Below, piece after piece: positions 40,985 to 47,885 of a stretch of 47,885 nt of DNA. The DNA comes from Comamonadaceae bacterium (lineage in GTDB: Bacteria; Pseudomonadota; Gammaproteobacteria; Burkholderiales; Burkholderiaceae_C), in contig CANFJQ010000004.1 of NCBI GenBank assembly GCA_947447615.1, positions 1-47,885 of the forward strand, in the 5' to 3' direction. A model generated the notes under the pieces. That model had not been told where the DNA came from, did no database searches, and saw only the letters and a list, made by a program, of their open reading frames with translations. Position numbers and translations under genes: made by a program. Numbering within the stretch: position 1 is the first letter of the stretch; each line of letters starts with the position of its first letter.

Positions 40985-42007
40985 ATGTTTGCCGCCCGCT
41001 TTCTTGCCACACAAGTTTCCCCACTGCCTCTCACAACCCCCATGCCCGCAGCCCCCGCACCCGCCCCCTTGGCCCCTCCCGATTTCGACGCGCATGCCGA
41101 TGCGGGCTTGGAATGGCCGACCTGGCTGGTGTGCCTGGCGATTTACGGCGGATGGTTGGGCGCCCTGCGTTGGTATCGCGCAGATTCCTCGATGTGGGCC
41201 TTGGCGTTGATCGTGGTGCTGGCAGCTTGGTATATGAGTCTGCAACACGAGCTGGTGCACGGCCACCCGACCCGGCACGCCTGGCTGAACCGCGCGCTGG
41301 GCCTGCTGCCCATCGCAGTGTGGTACCCCTTTGATATTTACCGCAGCAGCCATTTGGCGCACCACCGCGACGAAGTGCTGACCTACCCCCGCCAGGACCC
41401 GGAAAGCAATTACCTGGATCCGGAAGACTTTGCCAGCCGAAGCGCGCCACTGCGCTTTTTGCTGGTGGCCCAACGTACTGCTTTGGGCCGGTTTTGCATC
41501 ACACCGGCTTTTGCGATTTTTCATTTGCTGCGGCCGCTGTTCTTCAAGGCTTATTGGCAAAGTGCGCGCCTGCGTTGGACCTGGGCGCAGCACGCCGTGC
41601 TATTGGTGCTCATGCTGTGGGCAATACAAAGCTATGCCGGCATCAGCCCTGGCTTGTATGTGGCGCTGAGTTATGCCTGCCTGGGTCTGGCTTTTATGCG
41701 CTCGTTCTATGAGCATCGCCCAGCAGCGGATCCGCAGCATCGCATCGTGATCCATGAAGCGGGCTGGCTATGGCGCTTGCTGTACCTGAACAACAACTAC
41801 CACGCCGTGCACCACGCCCAAGCCAAGCTGGCCTGGTACCGCATCCCTACGCTCTACCGTGCGCACCGCGATTATTTTTTACACCGCAATGGCGCTTATA
41901 TTTTGCATGGCTACCTTGCATTTTTCGCGCGCCACGCACTGCGGCCGCTGGATACGCCGGGCCAACAAACGCGCGATTTATCGCCTGAACACCGGCACCT
42001 GGCATGA
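40985..42007 (+). CDS. Membrane fatty acid desaturase-like protein
   Basis: 340 residues from ATG 40985; an ATG at 41042 removes a Pro/Ala-rich front of 19 residues and may be the true start. The three His boxes of di-iron membrane desaturases/hydroxylases are present: HELVHGH at 88-94, HLAHH at 123-127, and HAVHH in NNNYHAVHHAQ near the end. Four or so membrane helices lie between. The NxYHAVHH form is common in bacterial desaturases. Substrate (acyl lipid, carotenoid or other) is uncertain. The stop overlaps the next start by 4 bp. Confidence 0.82.
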   Translation: MFAARFLATQVSPLPLTTPMPAAPAPAPLAPPDFDAHADAGLEWPTWLVCLAIYGGWLGALRWYRADSSMWALALIVVLAAWYMSLQHELVHGHPTRHAWLNRALGLLPIAVWYPFDIYRSSHLAHHRDEVLTYPRQDPESNYLDPEDFASRSAPLRFLLVAQRTALGRFCITPAFAIFHLLRPLFFKAYWQSARLRWTWAQHAVLLVLMLWAIQSYAGISPGLYVALSYACLGLAFMRSFYEHRPAADPQHRIVIHEAGWLWRLLYLNNNYHAVHHAQAKLAWYRIPTLYRAHRDYFLHRNGAYILHGYLAFFARHALRPLDTPGQQTRDLSPEHRHLA

Positions 42008-42810
42008 AGGTGCCGCAGGTCGCTCTACCCATGTACCTGGGCGCACCGGATGCCGTGCAAACCTTATGGACCGTGTTGCGCCAGGCATTGGTTGTAGCGG
42101 GCGAGCAGCCATTGCCGGATTCCGTGATCTGGCCGCAAGATTTACATGCGCATTGGTTATCGCCGGACCTGCTGCTCAGCCAAACTTGCGGCTACCCTCT
42201 GACGCATGCCTTGCAGGGCAAAGTGCAATTGCTGGGTTGCTTTCGCTATGCAGCGCCGGGCTGCGAGGGCATGGACTGCCGCAGCGTGTTGATTGCCCGC
42301 GACGAACAAGCGCGCCTCAAACTGGAAAGTTTTCGTGACCGGCGGGTGGCCTTTAACAGCGTGGATTCCCAATCGGGCTACAACGCACTGCGTGCTAGGG
42401 TGGCACCGCTGGCGCAAGGCGGTGCATTCTTCGCGAGCGCCCTGGAAACGGGTAGCCACCGCAAATCGGTGGACGCCGTACGTGAAGGCCGCGCTGACCT
42501 GGCAGCGATCGACTGCGTGACCTGGGCCTTGCTGCAGATACATGATGCGCCCGCCACGCACGGCCTGTGCGCCATCGGCCACAGCGCAGCGTATCCCGGG
42601 TTGCCCCTCATCACCTCACTACACACCCCACCCCGGCAGGTGCAAGCGCTTCGCGATGGCTTGCACGGCATGGTCAGCACACCGGCAGCCGCAAACGCTT
42701 TGGTGCAATTACGGATTAGCGGTTTTGAAACACCAGACTTGGCGGTCTACCAAAGGTGCATAGACATGGAGCGAGAGGCCATGGCACAGGGCTATCCGGT
42801 ACTGGCCTAA
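42004..42810 (+). CDS. PhnD-like phosphate/phosphonate-type binding protein without signal peptide
   Basis: 268 residues, overlapping the desaturase by ATGA. The sequence has the type II binding-fold traits of the PhnD family: LLLSQTCGYPLTHAL, RDRRVAFNSVDSQSGYNAL, ETGSHRKSVDAVREGRADLA and AIDCVTWALL. It has no N-terminal signal, so it may stay in the cytoplasm. No permease is near. Such solitary proteins are often annotated as phosphonate-binding, but the ligand here is open. Coupling to a desaturase is unexpected. Confidence 0.75.
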   Translation: MKVPQVALPMYLGAPDAVQTLWTVLRQALVVAGEQPLPDSVIWPQDLHAHWLSPDLLLSQTCGYPLTHALQGKVQLLGCFRYAAPGCEGMDCRSVLIARDEQARLKLESFRDRRVAFNSVDSQSGYNALRARVAPLAQGGAFFASALETGSHRKSVDAVREGRADLAAIDCVTWALLQIHDAPATHGLCAIGHSAAYPGLPLITSLHTPPRQVQALRDGLHGMVSTPAAANALVQLRISGFETPDLAVYQRCIDMEREAMAQGYPVLA

Positions 42811-42828
42811 GCCCCTAGAGCGGCGCGG

Positions 42829-43884
42829 TCAGCACGTACCAAAGTGAATGCCCGCCTGGCGCAAAAACCGGCGGTAGGCTGCAGAGGCCTTGTCCGCCGC
42901 CGTATGGGCTTCGGCCCGCACATCCAAGGGCAGGCAGGCGGGACGCTGGGACTCCAGCACCGGCTGGTCCTGGGTAAAGATGGTGTGCTGAAAGGCCTGT
43001 AACTGGGCCGCATCGGTCGCGAAGTCTGCCACGGCCAGGCGAAACCAGACCCGGCTGCGCTCCGGACCCATGGGACAAATAAACAGGGCTATCGACTCGC
43101 GCCAGCCTTGCACCGCCGTGCTACCGGCCTCGGGCACCTTGGTCAGCACTGCGGTGTAGGGCCCGGTCACCTCGTAGCGGTATTCCACCAGGGCGCCCCG
43201 CGTGCTGTGCACATTGGACTGGGGCTGCCAAGCCTTGCAGCCGGTGGCCACCAGGCCGGTGGGAGTGGACTCTACCTGGTAGTCGGGAATTTCGGGCGTA
43301 TCGCGCGCGCCCAGCCATCCTTCGTGCACAAAGCCGAAGTGCGCCATGTCCAGGAAGTTTTCGACAATGCGCGGGGCACTGGTCGCCACATCGTAGGGGC
43401 CGCAATTGATTTTGCGCAGCCGCGCATCGGCCTCGGCGTCAAACTGCGGCAAGGCCTGCGCAGTCGGGTCGCCATTGACTTGTGAGGGGTCTTGCGCGCT
43501 ACTCGCGCCGGTAGCGCTGGGCTGTAAACGGACCCAAACCAATTCGCACCACACCTGCACCGCAAACACCCTCGCTGCATGGCCTGCTGGCGGCACAAAA
43601 TCCGGCAGCGCCGGTACCCGCACACATTGGCCCGAAGGCGCAAACTGCCAGCCGTGGTAAGGACACTCCAGCCGCCCGGCGCAAACCCGCCCCAGCGACA
43701 AACGCGCGCCCCGGTGCGGGCATTGGTCGGCCCAGGCATGCACGGCTCCGGCGTCGTCGCGCCACAAGACCAGGCTCTGGCCCAGCAATTGCACCGCCAC
43801 TGGCTGCGCCTGCACATCGGCGAGCGCCGCGACGGGGTGCCAGTGGGCAGATTCGGCAGGGTGCGGCAAGGGGGCTTCGAGCAT
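42829..43884 (-). CDS. Rieske non-heme iron oxygenase (VanA-like), solitary
   Basis: 351 residues from ATG 43884. The Rieske 2Fe-2S ligands are Cys55, His57, Cys74 and His77 ([17 protein letters not shown]). The mononuclear iron site follows the pattern E-x3-D-x2-H-x4-H at 175-187 ([13 protein letters not shown]). The domain order and length match VanA/phthalate-type dioxygenase or demethylase large subunits. No reductase or ferredoxin gene is near. The start is divergent from mutS with 72 bp between. The frame continues to 44541 on this strand, but that is only the shadow of mutS. Substrate is unknown, probably an aromatic or methoxylated compound. Confidence 0.88.
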   Translation of the reverse strand: MLEAPLPHPAESAHWHPVAALADVQAQPVAVQLLGQSLVLWRDDAGAVHAWADQCPHRGARLSLGRVCAGRLECPYHGWQFAPSGQCVRVPALPDFVPPAGHAARVFAVQVWCELVWVRLQPSATGASSAQDPSQVNGDPTAQALPQFDAEADARLRKINCGPYDVATSAPRIVENFLDMAHFGFVHEGWLGARDTPEIPDYQVESTPTGLVATGCKAWQPQSNVHSTRGALVEYRYEVTGPYTAVLTKVPEAGSTAVQGWRESIALFICPMGPERSRVWFRLAVADFATDAAQLQAFQHTIFTQDQPVLESQRPACLPLDVRAEAHTAADKASAAYRRFLRQAGIHFGTC

Positions 43885-43956
43885 GGGGGGATTTTGCTTG
43901 AAGCCATTCGCTCGGCTTGGATCGGCATAAGGGGAACCCTTGCTAGACTTCCCCCG

Positions 43957-46563
43957 ATGCGCGACCCCGAAACCCAGCACACCCCGATGATGACCCAGTA
44001 CCTGGGGCTCAAGGCGGACTACCCGGACACGCTGTTGTTTTACCGCATGGGTGACTTTTACGAGATGTTTTTTGCCGATGCCGAAAAAGCAGCGCGCTTG
44101 CTGGACATAACGCTCACGCACCGGGGCCAAAGCGGCGGGCAGCCGATTCCCATGGCCGGGGTGCCTTTTCATGCGGTTGAGGGCTATTTGGCCAAACTGA
44201 TCCGCCAGGGCGAATCGGTGGCGATTTGCGAACAAGTGGGCGAAGTGGGCGGCAAAGGCCCGGTGGAGCGCAAAGTGGTGCGGGTGGTGACGCCGGGTAC
44301 GCTGACCGATGCCGAACTGCTGAGCGACAAATCCGAGTCCATGCTGATGGCGCTGCACCAAGGCCCGCGTAATCGCTGCGGCCTGGCTTGGCTGAGCGTG
44401 ACCCAAGGCGTGGTGCATTTGGCCGAATGCAATACCGATGCGGTGGCCGACTGGGTGCAGCGCATTGGCCCCAGCGAATTGGCCTATAGCAGCGGCCTGA
44501 TGCGCAGTGTGGAAGACCGGCTCAAGCAATTGCGTTTTCACAGCAGCTTGTCGCTGACGGCACGGCCTGAATGGCAGTTTGATGGCGCGCTGGGCCAGCG
44601 CAAATTATTGGAAGTGCTGCAAGCGGCCAGCCTGGCCAGCTGGAATGCGCAAGAACTGCCCTTGGCCCACGCCGCAGCCGGTGCGCTGCTGGCGTATGCC
44701 GAACACACCCAAGGCCGGGCGCTGGCGCATATCAGCGGTTTGGAAGTGCAGCGCGATGGCGAACGCATCGACCTGCCCGCCAGCACGCGGCGTAACCTAG
44801 AACTCACCCAAACCATGCGGGGTGAAGACGCGCCCACGCTGTTTTCACTGCTCGACACCTGCATGACCGGCATGGGCAGCAGGATGCTGAAGTCTTGGTT
44901 GCTGGGGCCATTGCGCGAGCGCAGCCAGGCGCGCGCACGCTTGGCTGCCATTGACGCGCTGCACCAGATACACGGACAGGCGCAAGCGCTGGGGCCGCTG
45001 CTGCGCGGTCATATCAAAGGCAGTGCAGATGTGGAACGCATAGCCGCCCGCCTGAGCCTGCGCCAGGTGCGCCCACGCGAGCTTTTGGGCCTGGTCAACA
45101 CCTTGCACAAGAGCGGATTGCTGGCCGATCAGTTGCAAGGGCAAGCAGGCTTGCTGGGCCGTATTGCGAATGACATGCTGGCCCCTCCAGAATGCGCCCA
45201 TCTGCTGCAAGCGGCGATAGCGCCCGAGCCCGCTGCCATGGTGCGCGACGGCGGCGTGATCGCCAATGGCTATGACGCAGACCTGGACGAATTGCGCGCC
45301 ATCCAAACCAATTGCGACGCGTTTTTGCTGGACCTGGAAGTGCGCGAGCGCGCGCGCACCGGTATTGCCAATTTGCGGGTGCAGTTCAACAAAGTGCACG
45401 GCTTTTATATCGAGGTCAGCCAAGGCCAAAGCAGCAAAGTGCCGGACGACTACCGACGCCGCCAGACCCTCAAAAACGCCGAGCGCTTTATCACACCCGA
45501 ACTCAAAGCCTTTGAAGACAAAGCCTTGAGCGCGCAAGAGCGCGCCCTGGCGCGCGAGAAGTTTTTGTTTGAACAATTGCTCGATCAATTGCAGGCTTTT
45601 GTGCCATCGCTCACCCGCCTGGCGCGCGCGCTGGCGGCGCTGGACGCGCTGTGTGCGCTGGCCGAGCGCGCCCTCACGCTGGGCTGGTGCGCGCCCGAGT
45701 TTGTGGAGCATCCCTGCATCGAAATTTTGCAAGGCCGCCACCCGGTGGTGCAGGCGCGCTTGGCAGAACTGAGCAGCGGCAACTTCATCGCCAATGACAC
45801 GCTGCTAGGCCCACGCCAGCGCATGCAAATCATCACCGGGCCGAACATGGGCGGTAAATCGACCTATATGCGCCAGGTAGCACTTATTGTGCTGCTGGCC
45901 TCCATGGGCTCGTATGTGCCGGCCAAGGCCTGTCGACTCGGGCCGGTGGACGCGATTCACACCCGCATAGGCGCGGCCGACGACCTGGCCAATGCGCAGT
46001 CCACCTTTATGCTGGAGATGGTCGAGGCCGCGCAAATTTTGCACAGCGCCACGCCGCAATCGCTGGTGTTGATGGACGAGATCGGGCGCGGCACGTCCAC
46101 CTTTGACGGGCTTGCGCTGGCCGGTGCGATAGCAGGGCAATTGCACGACAAGACGCAGGCCTTCACGCTGTTTGCCACGCATTATTTCGAGCTGACCGAG
46201 TTTCCCGCCGCGCACCACGGCGCGGTCAATGTGCACGTCAGCGCCGCCGAATCGGGCCGCGACATTGTGTTTTTGCACGCCATCGAACCGGGGCCTGCCA
46301 GCCGCAGTTACGGTATCCAAGTCGCCCGCCTAGCAGGCATCCCGGCAGCGGTGCTCAACCAGGCCCGTCACACCCTAGAGGCCTTGGAACAACAAGCCAG
46401 CAGCGCCCAAGCCCAAGTCGATTTATTCGCCCCCGCCCCCGCGCCCGCCGCCACCGCACCCAGCCCGCTAGAAGCCTATGTTGCCTCCCTCAACCCTGAC
46501 ACCATGAGCCCCCGCGAAGCTATGGACGCCATCTACCAGCTGAAGTCGCTTTCACCGGGGTGA
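43957..46563 (+). CDS. mutS: DNA mismatch repair protein MutS
   Basis: 868 residues from ATG 43957; the frame opens as far as 43579 but that part has no MutS homology. The mismatch-reading Phe-x-Glu is in GDFYEMFF (Phe34, Glu36). The ATPase Walker A is GPNMGGKST near residue 628, the Walker [13 protein letters not shown] and [10 protein letters not shown] follow. The last 60 residues are a Pro/Ala-rich linker and the short C-terminal helix that forms tetramers ([18 protein letters not shown]). It recognises base mismatches and recruits MutL. No strong ribosome site is visible. Confidence 0.97.
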   Translation: MRDPETQHTPMMTQYLGLKADYPDTLLFYRMGDFYEMFFADAEKAARLLDITLTHRGQSGGQPIPMAGVPFHAVEGYLAKLIRQGESVAICEQVGEVGGKGPVERKVVRVVTPGTLTDAELLSDKSESMLMALHQGPRNRCGLAWLSVTQGVVHLAECNTDAVADWVQRIGPSELAYSSGLMRSVEDRLKQLRFHSSLSLTARPEWQFDGALGQRKLLEVLQAASLASWNAQELPLAHAAAGALLAYAEHTQGRALAHISGLEVQRDGERIDLPASTRRNLELTQTMRGEDAPTLFSLLDTCMTGMGSRMLKSWLLGPLRERSQARARLAAIDALHQIHGQAQALGPLLRGHIKGSADVERIAARLSLRQVRPRELLGLVNTLHKSGLLADQLQGQAGLLGRIANDMLAPPECAHLLQAAIAPEPAAMVRDGGVIANGYDADLDELRAIQTNCDAFLLDLEVRERARTGIANLRVQFNKVHGFYIEVSQGQSSKVPDDYRRRQTLKNAERFITPELKAFEDKALSAQERALAREKFLFEQLLDQLQAFVPSLTRLARALAALDALCALAERALTLGWCAPEFVEHPCIEILQGRHPVVQARLAELSSGNFIANDTLLGPRQRMQIITGPNMGGKSTYMRQVALIVLLASMGSYVPAKACRLGPVDAIHTRIGAADDLANAQSTFMLEMVEAAQILHSATPQSLVLMDEIGRGTSTFDGLALAGAIAGQLHDKTQAFTLFATHYFELTEFPAAHHGAVNVHVSAAESGRDIVFLHAIEPGPASRSYGIQVARLAGIPAAVLNQARHTLEALEQQASSAQAQVDLFAPAPAPAATAPSPLEAYVASLNPDTMSPREAMDAIYQLKSLSPG

Positions 46564-46571
46564 GCATCTTT

Positions 46572-46591
46572 ATTGGGGTCAGAACCTAATT
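46572..46591. repeat. 20-bp direct repeat, left copy
   Basis: ATTGGGGTCAGAACCTAATT, identical to 47159-47178. It begins 8 bp after the mutS stop. It is an imperfect palindrome (AATTGGG-like against CCTAATT). The motif resembles REP half-sites of the kind linked to RAYT transposases (from memory). The rest of 46592-46736 contains no clear gene. Confidence 0.7.
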
Positions 46592-46736
46592 TCCCCATCG
46601 TTCCTTATTTGGAGGTAAACCGCACAATATGGCTGCGAAATTTCTCCGTCAGACGCAGCGCAGGCACTTGGCGAACAAAGCATCGATTGGCCTTAGAACC
46701 CATTTATATTGAATATTTCTTCAAAGGAGGAGCGCA

Positions 46737-47159
46737 ATGTTCACTTACGTTTGCTTGGGAACCAATGACTTGGCCCGCTCCGTGCGCTTTTACGACCCGG
46801 TCATGGCCGCTTTGGGGCACCAGCGCTGCCACACACCAGGCGAGGATGATTGGGACGGTCTGGCCGGATGGGGCAGCTATAGCGACCAAGGCATGCACGA
46901 AATCGCGCTGTGGCTAGGTAAGCCTTTTGATGGGCAAGCGGCCAGTTTTGGCAATGGCGTGATGGTGGCCTTCAAAGCAAGCTCCTGGGCGCAGGTCGAT
47001 GCCTTTCATGCGACAGCCCTGGCGCACGGCGGCAGCTGCGAGGGCCCGCCCGGCCTGCGCATCCACTACAACCCGGATTTCTACGCCGCCTATGTCCGCG
47101 ACCCAGAAGGCAACAAACTCGCCGCCGTCTGCCGGGGCTTTACCGCGCCCGACAACTAA
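46737..47159 (+). CDS. VOC (glyoxalase/bleomycin resistance) family protein
   Basis: 140 residues. MFTYVCLGTNDLARSVRFYD is the classic first beta-alpha unit of the vicinal oxygen chelate fold, and YAAYVRDPEGNKLAAVCRG with its metal-type Glu near the end is the second. The strong site AAAGGAGG at 46723-46730 precedes the ATG by 6 bp. The family includes glyoxalase I, fosfomycin-resistance and dioxygenase enzymes, so activity is open. The TAA stop overlaps the first base of the right 20-bp repeat. Confidence 0.9.
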   Translation: MFTYVCLGTNDLARSVRFYDPVMAALGHQRCHTPGEDDWDGLAGWGSYSDQGMHEIALWLGKPFDGQAASFGNGVMVAFKASSWAQVDAFHATALAHGGSCEGPPGLRIHYNPDFYAAYVRDPEGNKLAAVCRGFTAPDN

Positions 47160-47178
47160 TTGGGGTCAGAACCTAATT
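47159..47178. repeat. 20-bp direct repeat, right copy
   Basis: ATTGGGGTCAGAACCTAATT, identical to 46572-46591. It overlaps the stop codon of the VOC gene (47157-47159) at one end and of the convergent gene (47177-47179) at the other, and fills the whole space between them. Confidence 0.75.
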
Positions 47179-47752
47179 ATTTGCCTCTCAATTCGCGTAG
47201 CAGGGCGTCGTAGCTGGCGCTGAGTTGCGGGTCGATTTGATGCAGGGTAGCGGCGATGGCTTGGCCTTTGTCGGCCTCGGGCGCAGCGGTGGCAGGTGGC
47301 GCCACATCGGCCAGGTGGATTTCATGGGCTGCGTGTTGGTGTCTCGGCAGTTCGGTAGCGGGCGCCAAGGCAGGGATGGCAGCAGTGCCGAAACCATTCA
47401 AACCTTCCATGCCCATGCTCAAGTCGCTGAACATGGCCGCCACCTGGGCTTGCGGGGCCGGGGCCGCATGGCTTGGCTTGGCGCCCATCTCCACAAGCAG
47501 ATAAGCCAATGCCGAGCCAACTAACAACACGCCGCTGATAACAATCCACAAAGCCCAGAGCGCACCTGCGTCCACGGCTTGCATCTCCAGAGCACTAAGC
47601 ACTTCGCTGCCAAACCAAACCCAGGGCAATTCGCGCAGCCAATGAAAACCCTCGAGCGATGCCGGGTGTAGCGCCAACGCCACCACCAGCAACACCAGGT
47701 TGATAACAGCAACCCAAAAAGTAGCAACAAAAACCATATGCCCTACCCTCAC
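47177..47752 (-). CDS. Integral membrane protein of unknown function
   Basis: 191 residues. The start is GTG 47752, in a GTGA overlap with the upstream stop and with GGAAGAG 5 bp before it; ATG 47737 is an alternative. There are two membrane helices: residues 6-28 (FVATFWVAVINLVLLVVALAL) and about 65-88 (LWALWIVISGVLLVGSALAYLL). The C-terminal hundred residues are Ala/Pro/Met-rich and carry HQHAAHEIH, a possible metal site, and end in YDALLRELRGK. No family is recognised. It is probably co-transcribed with the partial gene at the right edge. Confidence 0.7.
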   Translation of the reverse strand: MRVGHMVFVATFWVAVINLVLLVVALALHPASLEGFHWLRELPWVWFGSEVLSALEMQAVDAGALWALWIVISGVLLVGSALAYLLVEMGAKPSHAAPAPQAQVAAMFSDLSMGMEGLNGFGTAAIPALAPATELPRHQHAAHEIHLADVAPPATAAPEADKGQAIAATLHQIDPQLSASYDALLRELRGK

Positions 47753-47885
47753 TCAAACTCTTCCACGATCTTGTCGCGCAAAAGCCCGGCCAAATGGGCA
47801 CGGGCCTGGGCGATCGCCAAGGCCTCGTTTTCGGCTTCCACCGAATCCCCGGCAATCTCTACCAAGCTTTGCCGGATGCGCTGAA
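47749..47885 (-). CDS. C-terminal end of an unidentified protein (partial, right edge)
   Basis: The reading frame on the minus strand enters at the window edge and runs to TGA at 47749-47751. The visible 44 residues are helical and charged: QRIRQSLVEIAGDSVEAENE, then a helix ending in LLRDKIVEEFE. The stop overlaps the GTG of the next gene. The rest lies outside, so no identification is made. Confidence 0.55.
   Translation of the reverse strand, partial: QRIRQSLVEIAGDSVEAENEALAIAQARAHLAGLLRDKIVEEFE

Noticed and set aside
43579-43956. Upstream extension of mutS and, on the other strand, extension of the Rieske gene to 44541
   Set aside because: Each is the reverse of the neighbouring real gene; homology starts at 43957 and 43884.
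46573-46917. 114-codon open frame starting in the left 20-bp repeat
   Set aside because: Wrong frame relative to the VOC gene, which has a strong ribosome site and clear domain.
1-47885. CRISPR array, prophage, rRNA or complete insertion sequence
   Set aside because: No regular spaced repeats, integrase, transposase, phage structural gene or rRNA sequence seen.

Overview
The window looks like a chromosome segment of a Gram-negative, motile, GC-rich betaproteobacterium, most likely Burkholderiales and perhaps Comamonadaceae. I infer this from the flagellar gene order (regulator, fliE, F, G, H, I, J), the short flagellins with sigma-54 promoters, and the style of MutS, RhlE, ApaH, QueE and type 2 PyrF. 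The assignment is read by eye, not from a search. No rRNA, tRNA, CRISPR array, complete insertion sequence or prophage was seen.

Region 1 (1-12.7 kb) is flagellin and flagellin-modification DNA. It holds the tail of one flagellin gene and two complete tandem flagellin genes. Both complete genes have a sigma-54 promoter and the same leader layout. Next come a Maf-type (DUF115) flagellin glycosyltransferase with an extra helical N-terminal domain, a glycosyltransferase fused to a PIG-L/LmbE-like deacetylase, an FkbM methyltransferase, three TPR proteins with a GT9-like C-terminal domain, and a small SAM methyltransferase. Base composition falls sharply in about 3.8-6.5 kb and 8.6-9.2 kb, which suggests acquired glycan genes. 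Together these genes probably build and attach a modified sugar on flagellin Ser/Thr residues.

Region 2 (12.7-22.8 kb) starts with a small Cys protein. A consensus sigma-54 promoter then drives a FlrC/FleR-type activator whose receiver domain is degenerate. Behind it is the basal-body and export operon fliEFGHIJ, with overlapping genes, ending in a methyltransferase-like protein and a lipoprotein of unknown role.

Region 3 (22.8-27.9 kb) has a membrane-anchored alpha-carbonic anhydrase with a coiled coil and His-rich heptad repeats, an anchored partner protein, pyrF, a 113-bp inverted-repeat element, a glutathione S-transferase and a CorC/HlyC-type membrane protein.

Region 4 (27.9-34.9 kb) is a catabolic/uptake locus: a GMC flavin oxidoreductase, a substrate-binding protein, a permease and an ATPase in one operon, a divergent IclR regulator, and a second, closely similar but orphan substrate-binding protein.

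Region 5 (35-47.9 kb) is mostly housekeeping: apaH, rhlE, dcd, guaD, a QueD-like gene, queE, a fatty acid desaturase with a PhnD-like protein, a lone Rieske oxygenase divergent from mutS, a VOC protein flanked by perfect 20-bp repeats, a membrane protein of unknown function, and the end of another gene at the right edge.
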